The position numbers were made by a program, and so were the translations under genes. The notes under the pieces are model-generated. The model was not told the origin of the DNA. It saw only the letters and a program-made list of their open reading frames with translations, and did not search any database. 29,118 nucleotides of DNA from Methanomassiliicoccales archaeon (GTDB lineage Archaea > Thermoplasmatota > Thermoplasmata > Methanomassiliicoccales > UBA472): the NCBI GenBank assembly GCA_028679935.1, contig JAJRAL010000121.1:1-29118 (forward strand). The letters are read 5' to 3'. Shown here in pieces: positions 21,413 through 29,118 of this stretch; the first letter of the stretch is position 1; each line of letters starts with the position of its first letter.

Positions 21413-23422
21413 CTGCTGGTCCCCTCCCTGATCGTACTTTCGCTCGTCGGCGCGATCTCGGCGATCTGCCTCCGCGAGAGGCCGAAAGCCTCCAGGATAT
21501 CGTTCGGCATCGCCGCGGTCGTCTCGCTTCTCATCCTGCTCACCGGCGTCGACGTTCTCATCGAGGGCCCCTATCTCGCTTCGCTCGGCGCCGTTCCCGG
21601 GTTCGCGACAGCCCCATTCTGGCAGCTCTGGATCGATCAGTTGTCGGCCTGGTTCCTCGTCGCTCTGGGCATCGTCGGCCTCGCCGCCTCGGTCTACTCC
21701 ATCAGCTACGCCCGTGAGTACGAGGGGCACTACAGCATCGCGCGCTTCGGCGCGCTCTTCAACCTTTTCCTGTTCTCCCTGTTCCTCGTCTTCTCAGCCT
21801 CGAACCTCGTGCTGTTCCTCATCGCCTGGGAGCTGATGTCGCTCTCCTCCTACTTCCTCGTCGTCTACGAGCATCGCGACGGCTCCAACGTCGGCTCCGG
21901 GCTGCTGTATCTGGTGATGACGCACATCGGTACCACGCTCATCACCGTCGGCCTGGTGCTGATCGCGCTCCAGGCGGGAACCCTCGACTTCTCCCTCATC
22001 AACGGCGTCGGCGCATCGATGGACGTCGGACTGCGCTCGGTCGTCTTCCTGCTCCTGTTCGTCGGCTTCGGCGCAAAGGCGGGAATCGTGCCTCTCCACG
22101 TCTGGCTCCCGAAGGCGCATCCCGCGGCCCCGTCAAGCGTCTCGGCCCTGATGTCGGGAGTGATGGTCAAGACCGCGATCTTCATGCTCATTCGGAGCGT
22201 CTTTCAGTTCCTCGGCCCGACCGATGCCTGGTGGGGCGTCCTCATCCTACTCGTCGGGTCCGTCTCCGCCCTGGTCGGGGTACTCTACGCGATTGTCGAG
22301 AAGGATCTGAAGCGCATCCTAGCTTACTCGAGCATCGAGAACGTCGGGATAATCCTCATCGCGCTCGGCGCCTCGATCACCTTCGCCGCCTACGGCCTGT
22401 GGGACCTCTCCGCCCTGGCGCTGATCGCCGCCATCCTGCACTCCTTCAACCACGCCATATTCAAGGCGCTGCTGTTCCTCGGCGCCGGCTCCGTAGCCAT
22501 GGCGACCGGGACGAGGGATATCGAACAGCTCGGTGGCCTCGCGAGGAGGATGAAGTGGACGGGAGTGCTGTTCCTCGTCGGCGTGCTTTCGCTCGCCGCC
22601 ATACCGCCGTTCAACGGCTTCGTCAGCGAGTGGCTCGTGTTCCAGTCGTTGTTCCTTTCCTTCAGCGTGAACAACGTGATCGTGAACCTCACCCTCGCCT
22701 TCGCGCTCGGCATGCTCGCCCTCACCGGGGCGCTCGCTGCCGCGGCGTTCGTCAGGACCTACGGCATCGCGTTCCTCGGAAGACCGAGGAGCAAGGAGGC
22801 CGAGGCGGCGCAAGAGGTGCCCGCCGCGATGACCGCATCGATGGCCGCCCTCGCCATCCTCTGCCTGGCGACCGGCCTCATGGCGACGTCGATGGTGCAG
22901 GTCGCCGACTCGGTCAGCTTCGACGTGCTCCATGTGAGCATCGGTTCGAAGCTGGTCGATGGCCTTGTGCTCCAATCCCCCGCCCCCGGTTTCTCGGCGA
23001 TGTCCCCCGCGATCCTCGGGATAGCGCTCGCAGCAGTCATCGGCAGCGCGATCGTCCTCGTACGCGTCTACGGCGGCAAGAGGGCGACCAGGAAGGCGGA
23101 CACCTGGGACTGCGGTACTCCCCTGAGCTCAAGGAACGAGTACACCGCCACGGGCTACTCCCAGCCGATGAACCGGCTGTTCAATGGCCTTTATCGTTCC
23201 AAACCGACGACCAAGGTCGTCGAGGAGCGGACGCCCTTCGTCAGGAAGCTCTCCTTCTCGACGAGCATCGAGCCGATATTCGAACGCTACCTGTACGACC
23301 CCCTGGTCAAGCTGACGACCGGCATCTCCAGAAGGGTCGGCGGGATCCAGACCGGCAGCATCCAACGGTATTTGGCGTACATCTTCGCCACCCTGGTGCT
23401 CCTGCTGCTGGTGTTCCGGTGA
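21413..23422 (+). CDS. hyfB: hydrogenase-4 subunit B-like antiporter subunit
   Basis: A membrane protein of about 669 residues of the NuoL/MrpD family, with about 14-16 membrane helices; a proton channel of the complex. Pump residues are kept: Glu in IAWELMSLSSY, Lys in GAKAGIVPLHVWLPKAHPAA, Lys in KDLKRILAYSS and Lys in VMVKTAIFM. The C-terminal DTWDCGTPLSSRNEYTATGYSQP is typical of HyfB. The first ATG/GTG/TTG in frame is TTG 21641, but that would remove the first helices. The frame is open back to TAG 21398-21400 and encodes two clear hydrophobic helices (VPSLIVLSLVGAISAI and FGIAAVVSLLILLTGV). CTG 21413 or 21416 gives the usual HyfB length; the true start is unknown. Confidence 0.88.
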   Translation: MLVPSLIVLSLVGAISAICLRERPKASRISFGIAAVVSLLILLTGVDVLIEGPYLASLGAVPGFATAPFWQLWIDQLSAWFLVALGIVGLAASVYSISYAREYEGHYSIARFGALFNLFLFSLFLVFSASNLVLFLIAWELMSLSSYFLVVYEHRDGSNVGSGLLYLVMTHIGTTLITVGLVLIALQAGTLDFSLINGVGASMDVGLRSVVFLLLFVGFGAKAGIVPLHVWLPKAHPAAPSSVSALMSGVMVKTAIFMLIRSVFQFLGPTDAWWGVLILLVGSVSALVGVLYAIVEKDLKRILAYSSIENVGIILIALGASITFAAYGLWDLSALALIAAILHSFNHAIFKALLFLGAGSVAMATGTRDIEQLGGLARRMKWTGVLFLVGVLSLAAIPPFNGFVSEWLVFQSLFLSFSVNNVIVNLTLAFALGMLALTGALAAAAFVRTYGIAFLGRPRSKEAEAAQEVPAAMTASMAALAILCLATGLMATSMVQVADSVSFDVLHVSIGSKLVDGLVLQSPAPGFSAMSPAILGIALAAVIGSAIVLVRVYGGKRATRKADTWDCGTPLSSRNEYTATGYSQPMNRLFNGLYRSKPTTKVVEERTPFVRKLSFSTSIEPIFERYLYDPLVKLTTGISRRVGGIQTGSIQRYLAYIFATLVLLLLVFR

Positions 23423-23426
23423 TCCC

Positions 23427-24362
23427 ATGAACGATGTGCTCGTAGCGGTCCTGCAGGCGCTGTTCCTCTTCGCCATCGCCCCTCTCATCACCGGGATCAT
23501 CCGCAAGCTCAAGGCATGGATGCAGAGCCGCCGCGGCCCACCGGTCCTCCAGCCCTACCACGATTTGGCGAAGCTCTTCCACAAGGACTCGGTCGTCTCG
23601 AAGGACGCCTCCTGGATTACGAGCGTGGCGCCTTACGTCTGCATCGCGGCGATGTTCGCTGCGGCTCTCCTGATACCCGCGTTCGTCTCCGACTCGATCG
23701 GGTTCGCAGGCGACCTGATCGTGGTCGTTTACCTGTTCGCCATGGCCCGCCTGTTCATGACTCTGGCCGCGATGGATGCGGGCAGCACGTTCGGCGGGAT
23801 GGCGTCGAGCCGCGAGATGTTCGTCTCGGCGATCATCGAGCCGACGATCCTCCTCGCTATCTTCACCTCCGCTCTGATCGCGGGCGCCACGGACCTGTCG
23901 ACGATTTCTGAGCGGCTCGCGACCTCCGGTGCGGACCTCCTCAGGCCGTCCCTCTTCCTCGCCTTCGCCGCGTTCTTCGTGGCGATACTTGCCGAGAACG
24001 CACGCATCCCGGTTGACAATCCCTCGACCCACCTCGAGCTGACGATGATCCACGAGGGAATGCTGCTCGAGTACTCCGGCAGGCACCTCGCGCTGATGGA
24101 GTGGGCGAGCATGACCAAGCTGGTGCTCTTCATGACCATCGCCTGGAGCGCCTTCTTCCCCTGGGGCATCGCGACGAGCCTCGATCCGGCATCGATCCTG
24201 ATCGGCGTCGTGGTGCTCGTCGTCAAGCTGCTAGCGCTCGCCGTCGCGATCGCTCTGATCGAGTCGTCGATGGCGAAGATGAGGTTGTTCAGACTGCCCA
24301 ACCTGCTGACGGGCTCGTTCCTGCTGGCCTTCCTGGCGGTCATGACGTACTTCGTGTTGTGA
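23427..24362 (+). CDS. hyfC: hydrogenase-4 subunit C-like (NuoH family)
   Basis: A 311-residue membrane protein of the NuoH/HyfC family, which joins the membrane arm to the hydrophilic arm. Typical pieces are the start with a hydrophobic helix then KLKAWMQSRRGPPVLQPYHD, LAKLFHKDSVV, the loop ENARIPVDNPSTHLELTMIH, and EGMLLEYSGRHLALMEWAS. About eight helices. The ATG is four bases after the hyfB stop, preceded by GTGATCCC. It belongs to the same operon as hyfB. Confidence 0.95.
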   Translation: MNDVLVAVLQALFLFAIAPLITGIIRKLKAWMQSRRGPPVLQPYHDLAKLFHKDSVVSKDASWITSVAPYVCIAAMFAAALLIPAFVSDSIGFAGDLIVVVYLFAMARLFMTLAAMDAGSTFGGMASSREMFVSAIIEPTILLAIFTSALIAGATDLSTISERLATSGADLLRPSLFLAFAAFFVAILAENARIPVDNPSTHLELTMIHEGMLLEYSGRHLALMEWASMTKLVLFMTIAWSAFFPWGIATSLDPASILIGVVVLVVKLLALAVAIALIESSMAKMRLFRLPNLLTGSFLLAFLAVMTYFVL

Positions 24363-24380
24363 GGTGAAAGAACGCCGACC

Positions 24381-25031
24381 TTGGTTGAAGCGAACATCGT
24401 GAACGGCCTGGCCGCGCTGGTCATGCTGGCGGCGTTCATGCTCGTGGCGAGCTCGCGCATGGGCACGATGATACGCGTGTTCGCGCTGCAGTCCCTCGCC
24501 CTCGGCGTGCTCGCCGCGGCGGTCGCCTACCTCACCGGGACGTGGGACATCTACATCGTCGCCGGGCTGACCATCGGCCTGAAGGCGGTCGCGATACCGC
24601 GCATCCTCGACTACGTCATGGTCCGGATCAAGGTAGAGAAGGAGGTCGAGCCGCTGCTCAAGACTCCGTCCTCTCTGCTCGTCTGCGCTGGCCTGGCCGT
24701 GCTCGCCTACTACATATCCGCCCCGATCATCGAGCAGGGCACCGTGATCACGCGCAACGCCATGGCGCTCTCCATCGGCGTCGTCTTGATCGGTCTGTTC
24801 CTGATGATCTCCCGCCGCAAGGCGATGACCCAGGTGATCGGCCTGCTCTGCATGGAGAATGGGCTGTTCATGGCGGCAATCTCCGCCACGTACGGCATGC
24901 CGCTCATTGTCGAGCTGGGCATCTTCTTCGACGTGCTCGTCGCGGTCATAATCCTCGGGCTGTTCGCCTTCCGCATTAATCGCACCTTCGACACGCTCGA
25001 CACCTCGTTCCTGAGGAGGCTGAGGGATTGA
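24381..25031 (+). CDS. hyfE: hydrogenase-4 subunit E-like membrane protein
   Basis: A 216-residue protein with about seven membrane helices, the length of E. coli HyfE. Its C-terminal half is related to NuoK/MrpC. The conserved loop VAIPRILDYVMVRIKVEKEVEP and the segment MTQVIGLLCMENGLFMAAISATYGMP are characteristic. The start is TTG at 24381; a GAGGTGA lies 13 bases before it, an unusually long spacing. It overlaps hyfF by four bases (TTGA). Confidence 0.93.
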   Translation: MVEANIVNGLAALVMLAAFMLVASSRMGTMIRVFALQSLALGVLAAAVAYLTGTWDIYIVAGLTIGLKAVAIPRILDYVMVRIKVEKEVEPLLKTPSSLLVCAGLAVLAYYISAPIIEQGTVITRNAMALSIGVVLIGLFLMISRRKAMTQVIGLLCMENGLFMAAISATYGMPLIVELGIFFDVLVAVIILGLFAFRINRTFDTLDTSFLRRLRD

Positions 25032-26491
25032 TCGAGCTCCTGCTAGCAATCCCGGTGCTGACGGCTCTCGTGTGCTTCCTCGGCAATTCCAGAAGAATGC
25101 TCGAGCTCGTCGGAGCGATTGGTTCCGCCGTGCTGTTCGCGGCGAGCCTCGCCTTCGCGGTGCAGGTGTTCAGCGTCGGGGCGATTTACGAAGGCGGGTT
25201 GTTCCTAGACGCGTTCGGTGCGTACGTCCTTGCGATAGTTGCTTTCATCAGCCTGCTGGTCTCCCTCTACTCGATAGGCTATATGGGCCGGGAGTACGAG
25301 GAGAAGGAGTTCGGGCTCGGTCGCCTCCGTCTCTACTACACCCTGCTCCACACGTTCATCTTCACCATGGTCCTGGTCTGCGTTGCGAACAACCTTGGCA
25401 TCATGTGGATTGCGATCGAGGGGACGACCCTCGCCTCGGCCTTCCTCGTCGGGTTCTACAACCGCGAGACGTCGCTCGAGGCGGCGTGGAAGTACGTCAT
25501 CATCTGCTCTGTCGGCATCACCCTGGCGCTGCTCGGCATCATCCTCACCTACGCGTCGATCACGCGCGTCCCTGGGACCGCGGAGACGGGCCTCGACTGG
25601 ACGACGCTGATGAGCAACGCGACGCTGCTCGACCCGACGCTAGTCAAGGTCGCCTTCATCCTCGTCCTGGTCGGCTACGGGACGAAGGTCGGGCTGGCGC
25701 CGATGCACACCTGGCTGCCGGACGCGCACTCGCAGGCGCCCACCCCGGTCTCAGCCCTCCTATCTGGCGTTCTGCTCAACTGCGCCATGTACGGCATCCT
25801 CAGGCTGGACATGGTCTCTTCCGCCGCGCTCGGGCCGGGATTCAGCGGCACGTTGCTGATCCTCTTCGGCGTCGTCTCGCTCGGCATCGCGGCCGCTTTC
25901 ATCGTCCTGTCCAAGGACTACAAGCGGCTGCTCGCCTACTCCAGCATCGAGCACATGGGTATCATCTCCGTCGCCTTCGGCATCGGGGGCCCGCTCGGCA
26001 TCCTGGGCGGCCTGCTGCACATGTTGAACCACGCGGCGACGAAGTCGATGCTCTTCTTCACCTCCGGCAACATCCTGCTCCGGTTCAAGACGAAGGCGAT
26101 GGACGAGGTCAAGGGCCTCGGCCGGAGCATGCCGTACACCGCGCTTTTCCTTTTCCTCGGAGCATTGGCCATCACCGGCTCGCCGCCGTTCAGCATCTTC
26201 GTATCCGAGCTGACGATCGTCTACGCCGGGCTGAGCACGGGCCAGTATCTTGTCATCGGGCTGTTCCTGCTCTCCCTTGCCGTCATATTCGGCGCGTTCC
26301 TGTGGCATATCGGAGGGATGGTCTTCGGGAAAGGGAAGGAGGACGGACCGAAGGGAGAGGTCAGCCGCCTGAACCTCGCCGTGATCGCGATCTTATTCGT
26401 CGTGGTGCTCGGGCTCGGCATCTTCATTCCTGAGGTTCTGACGAAGGTGCTCGACTCGGTCGTCGCGCTGTTCCAGGGGGCGGGCTTGTGA
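25028..26491 (+). CDS. hyfF: hydrogenase-4 subunit F-like antiporter subunit
   Basis: A 487-residue NuoL/M/N-type membrane protein, the second proton channel of the complex. Pump residues appear intact: Glu in WIAIEGTTLASAFLVGFYN, Lys in GTKVGLAPMHTWLPDAHSQA, and Lys in SKDYKRLLAYSSIEHMG. About 14 helices. It starts with TTG at 25028, overlapping the hyfE stop, with GAGG just upstream. Its TGA overlaps the GTG of the large subunit (GTGA), so translation is likely coupled. Confidence 0.94.
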   Translation: MIELLLAIPVLTALVCFLGNSRRMLELVGAIGSAVLFAASLAFAVQVFSVGAIYEGGLFLDAFGAYVLAIVAFISLLVSLYSIGYMGREYEEKEFGLGRLRLYYTLLHTFIFTMVLVCVANNLGIMWIAIEGTTLASAFLVGFYNRETSLEAAWKYVIICSVGITLALLGIILTYASITRVPGTAETGLDWTTLMSNATLLDPTLVKVAFILVLVGYGTKVGLAPMHTWLPDAHSQAPTPVSALLSGVLLNCAMYGILRLDMVSSAALGPGFSGTLLILFGVVSLGIAAAFIVLSKDYKRLLAYSSIEHMGIISVAFGIGGPLGILGGLLHMLNHAATKSMLFFTSGNILLRFKTKAMDEVKGLGRSMPYTALFLFLGALAITGSPPFSIFVSELTIVYAGLSTGQYLVIGLFLLSLAVIFGAFLWHIGGMVFGKGKEDGPKGEVSRLNLAVIAILFVVVLGLGIFIPEVLTKVLDSVVALFQGAGL

Positions 26492-28077
26492 CGGAGAACC
26501 GCCTCGCCGACATCGTCGGCTCGATGTCTCCAGAGGTGAGCGCCGCAATCCTCACCAGCTCCGTGCGCCAAGAAGAGATATGGATGGAGGTGGACACCGA
26601 CCACCTGAAAGGCGTCGCCGCGCACATCCACAATCTGTGGGGCGCTGACCTGGTGACGATGCACGCGGTGGACAACCGCGCTCGGACCAAGGACTACAAG
26701 ATCGTCGTCGTGCTGTCGCTGAATGGCGAGGCCGAGACGGTGACGCTCCTTGCGAGCATCGCCTCGGACTCGCCGCGGTACGCTTCGCTCACGCCCGACA
26801 TTCCCTCTGCTAGCTGGTTCGAGCGCGAGATTCGCGATATGTTCGGGATCGAGCCGGTCGGTCACCCCGAGCTTCGGCCCTTCGTTCTCTACGACGATTG
26901 GCCTGCCGACGTTCATCCGCTGCGCAAGGACTTCGACGCGTCCACCAAGATCCCCAGGGTCCCCAATCCTTACCCGTTCCGGCGGGTAGAGGGAGAAGGC
27001 GTATTCGAGATACCGGTCGGTCCAGTGCACGCCGGTGTCATCGAACCAGGCCACTTCAGATTCAGCGTCTCCGGCGAGCCGATTATCGCGCTCGAGGTCA
27101 GACTCGGCTATACGCACAAAGGCACGGAGAAGCTCTCGGAGTCCATGCCATACGCGAGGGGGGTCGACCTCGCGGAGAGGATTTCCGGCGACAACTCGTT
27201 CGCGCACTCGCTCGCATATTGCCAGACGGTCGAGAAGCTGGCCAGCATCGAAGCGCCGGAGAGGGCCCTATGCTTGAGGACGGCATTCGCGGAGATGGAG
27301 CGGATCTACAACCACCTCGGCGATCTGGGGGGCATCGCGCTCGACACGGGTTTCAGTATCCCTGCCCAGCACGCCTTCATCCTCAGGGAGAGGATGCTCG
27401 ACCTCAACGACCGCCTCACCGGGAGTAGATTGCTGCGTTCGACGAACCGCGTGGGCGGGGTCTGGAAGGACGTCGGCCGAGAGGCGGCGCAGAGGGTCGC
27501 CGGGCAGTTGGTCAGGTTGGAGCTGGAGTTCGATGACTTCGTGGATATGCTAGAATCATCGCCTTCCTTCTTCGATAGGATCGAGACGACCGGCGCCGTC
27601 ACTCTGGATCAGGCAAGGCTTTTAGGCCTCGTCGGACCGGCGGCGCGGGCGAGCGGATACGACCGGGACGTCAGAAGGGACCGCCCTTACGCTGCCTACG
27701 CCAGGCTCAGTTTCCGTGTCCCGGTCCAGCGCGAAGGCGACGTCAGGGCGAGGATGCAGGTCAAGATCGATGAGCTCCGCGATTCGCTCAGCCTCGTCAA
27801 GCAGGCGTTGCAGGATGCGCCAGAGGGCGAGCTATCGGTCGAGGTCGGCGACGTACCCGAGGGGAGGACAGCGTTCAGTCTGGTCGAATCGCCTCGCGGA
27901 GAGCTGGTGCACTGGATTATCTCCGGTCCGGAGGGGAGGCCGTTCCGCCACAAGGTCGTCGACCCCTCGTTCCGCAACTGGCCCGCGATGGAGGTCGCAG
28001 TGCTCGGCAACATCGTCCCCGATTTCCCGCTCATCAACAAATCATTCAATCTCTCGTACTCGGGGAGCGACCTGTGA
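26488..28077 (+). CDS. hyfG: hydrogenase-4 large-subunit-like protein without nickel ligands
   Basis: A 529-residue fusion of a NuoC-like domain (about 1-165, with ASWFEREIRDMFGIEPVGHP) and a NuoD/hydrogenase large-subunit-like domain (about 170-529, with GPVHAGVIEPGHFRF and LGYTHKGTEKLSE). In nickel-iron hydrogenases of this group the text before SFAH or VAH reads RICGIC. Here it reads R-I-S-G-D-N (positions 231-236). The C-terminal CxxC is also gone: S523-Y-S-G526. All four nickel ligands are thus missing, while the surrounding fold is conserved. This fits the Ehr class rather than a working hydrogenase. The chain ends three residues after the second motif position, with no peptide to be removed by a maturation protease. 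Confidence 0.93.
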   Translation: MTENRLADIVGSMSPEVSAAILTSSVRQEEIWMEVDTDHLKGVAAHIHNLWGADLVTMHAVDNRARTKDYKIVVVLSLNGEAETVTLLASIASDSPRYASLTPDIPSASWFEREIRDMFGIEPVGHPELRPFVLYDDWPADVHPLRKDFDASTKIPRVPNPYPFRRVEGEGVFEIPVGPVHAGVIEPGHFRFSVSGEPIIALEVRLGYTHKGTEKLSESMPYARGVDLAERISGDNSFAHSLAYCQTVEKLASIEAPERALCLRTAFAEMERIYNHLGDLGGIALDTGFSIPAQHAFILRERMLDLNDRLTGSRLLRSTNRVGGVWKDVGREAAQRVAGQLVRLELEFDDFVDMLESSPSFFDRIETTGAVTLDQARLLGLVGPAARASGYDRDVRRDRPYAAYARLSFRVPVQREGDVRARMQVKIDELRDSLSLVKQALQDAPEGELSVEVGDVPEGRTAFSLVESPRGELVHWIISGPEGRPFRHKVVDPSFRNWPAMEVAVLGNIVPDFPLINKSFNLSYSGSDL

Positions 28078-28086
28078 GGTGTCCAG

Positions 28087-28611
28087 ATGAAGGTCCTTAA
28101 GCTGGGCGTGTGGAAGAAGGGGATCGTGACGAACGACTTCCCGATCGATGTGAGCGGCGCCGACGTTGAGGTGCTTGGCTGCCAGCTCGAGGCGAGGATC
28201 AGGCAGATGTTCGGACGGTCCCTCGCGATCAGGGAGGTGGACGCGGGTTCGTGCAACGGGTGCGAGGTCGAAGTGAACTCGCTGTCCAATCCGGTCTACG
28301 ACCTGGAGCGCTTCGGACTGCGCATCGTCGCTTCGCCGCGCCACGCGGATATGCTTCTCGTGACCGGACCGGTGACGAGGAACATGGAATCGGCGTTGAG
28401 GAAGACCTACGACGCGACTCCCGAGCCCAAGCTTGTCGTGGCGTTGGGAGATTGCGCCAAGGACGGCGGGATTTTCAGCGGATCGTATGCGGTCACTGGT
28501 GGGGTCGGGAAAGTGCTCCCCGTCGATGTCTATATCCCTGGCTGCCCACCACGGCCCCAGGCGATACTGGCCGGGATCATGGCCGCGCTCGACAAGATGC
28601 CCCGAAAGTGA
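28087..28611 (+). CDS. hyfI: hydrogenase-4 small-subunit-like [4Fe-4S] protein (NuoB family)
   Basis: A 174-residue protein of the NuoB/HyfI family holding the cluster nearest the large subunit. Four ligands are intact: C56 and C59 in GSCNGCEVE, C123 in GDCAKDGG, and C153 in PGCPPRP. It is shorter than E. coli HyfI, lacking a C-terminal extension. GAGGTG lies six bases before the ATG, bridging from the large-subunit stop. It is the last gene of the operon; no ferredoxin-type subunit (HyfH/NuoI) follows. Confidence 0.95.
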   Translation: MKVLKLGVWKKGIVTNDFPIDVSGADVEVLGCQLEARIRQMFGRSLAIREVDAGSCNGCEVEVNSLSNPVYDLERFGLRIVASPRHADMLLVTGPVTRNMESALRKTYDATPEPKLVVALGDCAKDGGIFSGSYAVTGGVGKVLPVDVYIPGCPPRPQAILAGIMAALDKMPRK

Positions 28612-28620
28612 GAATCGGGC

Positions 28621-29010
28621 TCAGCGCACCACGATGACAGTGCAGCTCGCATGGCGGACGACATACTCGGAGACGCTTCCGATGAGCACCCGGTCGATCG
28701 CGGTCTTGCCGCTGGTGCCGACGATGATTGCCTCGGCCTTGACGCGCTTCGCCGTCTCCATAATCGCCTCGTAGGGATTGCCGGCTTCGAGGAACGTCTT
28801 GACCTCGACGCCCATCTCGGTGCCCTTTGCCTTCAGGCTCGTCAGCTGGTCCATTCCTGCCTTCACCAGCTGCTCCTTGTCCTCCTCTGGCTTCGGGTTC
28901 ACCGAGTACGCTACGCACAATGTCGCCTTGAACAGCTTGGCGTACTCGAAGGCGTAGCTCTCCGCCTTCTCTGAGTTCTTGCTGCCGTCGGTCGCTAGGA
29001 GGATGTTCAT
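28621..29010 (-). CDS. universal stress protein (UspA family)
   Basis: A 129-residue single-domain UspA. It starts MNILLATDGSKNSEKAESYA and has the nucleotide-binding pattern G-x2-G-x9-G-S as GTSGKTAIDRVLIGS near the C-terminus, so it is predicted to bind ATP. It is convergent with the hydrogenase-related operon, ending nine bases from its last gene, and has its own promoter. Confidence 0.93.
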   Translation of the reverse strand: MNILLATDGSKNSEKAESYAFEYAKLFKATLCVAYSVNPKPEEDKEQLVKAGMDQLTSLKAKGTEMGVEVKTFLEAGNPYEAIMETAKRVKAEAIIVGTSGKTAIDRVLIGSVSEYVVRHASCTVIVVR

Positions 29011-29050
29011 TCTGGTACCGTCCAGTCTCGATATTTCACTAACAACTCAA

Positions 29051-29060
29051 GCGTATAAAC
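29051..29060 (-). promoter_or_regulatory. TATA box of the UspA gene
   Basis: On the minus strand GTTTATACGC is centred about 45 bases before the ATG at 29010, giving a leader of about 20 bases. The remaining bases to 29118 hold no visible gene. Confidence 0.55.
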
Positions 29061-29118
29061 GCCTTTCTGACCGAGAGATGTGCCGGTTGGACGTCAGGGG
29101 CATCTCTTGGTGGCCACC

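Noticed and set aside
21413..28611. A working nickel-iron hydrogenase or formate hydrogenlyase
   Set aside because: All four nickel-ligand cysteines of the large subunit are missing, and no ferredoxin subunit, formate dehydrogenase or maturation gene is present.
21413..28611. Respiratory complex I (Nuo or Fpo)
   Set aside because: There is no NuoA, J, K, N or I gene set, the B-C-E-F-G-I order and the HyfE protein belong to hydrogenase-4-type complexes, and NuoC and NuoD are fused as in HyfG.
29074..29107. AGAGATG...CATCTCT inverted repeat near the right edge
   Set aside because: The seven-base arms with a 20-base loop are not placed near a clear gene feature, and the window ends before context can be judged.
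1..29118. CRISPR arrays, insertion sequences, attachment sites
   Set aside because: No regularly spaced repeats, transposase motifs or long direct repeats were seen on either strand. The tRNA-Phe 3' end is not repeated in the window as far as I can see.

Overview
The window is archaeal, GC-rich chromosomal DNA. Several things show this: a deoxyhypusine synthase family gene, an Lhr-type helicase, DUF531, archaeal-style pilus ATPases with GspF/TadC proteins, a tRNA-Phe whose anticodon loop is interrupted next to the anticodon, TATA-like boxes about 27-30 bases upstream of several start codons (leaderless genes), and GGTGATC-type ribosome binding sites. The gene set and the high GC suggest Thermoplasmatota or a related euryarchaeal lineage. 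That placement is inference; no rRNA or ribosomal protein gene is present to fix it. I saw no insertion sequence, phage gene or CRISPR array.

Layout. 1-394: a possible 3' end of a plus-strand gene, a T-rich tract and a doubtful small minus-strand frame. 395-6752 (minus): a five-gene pilus/secretion operon. It holds a type IV pilin-like protein, a GspE/FlaI/TadA-type ATPase, two GspF-domain membrane proteins and a second ATPase, with overlapping or almost touching genes and a clear TATA box. 6995-7089: tRNA-Phe(GAA) with a 22-base intron. 7157-7582: a small conserved-looking protein. 7637-9577 (minus): a long coiled coil fused to a RecA/KaiC-like domain with altered nucleotide-binding motifs. 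9748-15118: mostly housekeeping genes (a 57-residue protein, a DHS family protein, DUF531, a membrane protein, PurM, the 2'-O-methyltransferase RlmE, an 85-residue protein, an FAH-family enzyme). 15119-17860 (minus): Lhr-like helicase. 17964-21224: a chagasin-like cysteine peptidase inhibitor, a DHFR/RibD-like reductase, an HdrD-like iron-sulfur protein, a ferritin-like diiron protein and a DUF4287-like protein.

21413-28611 (plus): a six-gene operon related to hydrogenase-4 (hyfB-C-E-F-G-I order). The membrane proteins keep the conserved charged residues of proton-pumping subunits, and the small subunit keeps all four cysteines for its [4Fe-4S] cluster. The large subunit has lost all four nickel-binding cysteines: SGDN replaces the first CxxC and SYSG the second. 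There is no ferredoxin subunit and no maturation gene. It therefore should not be a hydrogenase. It fits the poorly understood Ehr ('energy-converting hydrogenase related') class, a proton- or ion-translocating complex of unknown electron chemistry. Its first gene has no ATG, GTG or TTG where the N-terminus should start, and a UUCG-capped hairpin sits just upstream. A convergent UspA-like gene (28621-29010) closes the window.

The strongest leads are the nickel-less complex and its odd 5' end, the two-ATPase pilus operon, and the coiled-coil KaiC-like protein that may be its regulator or scaffold.
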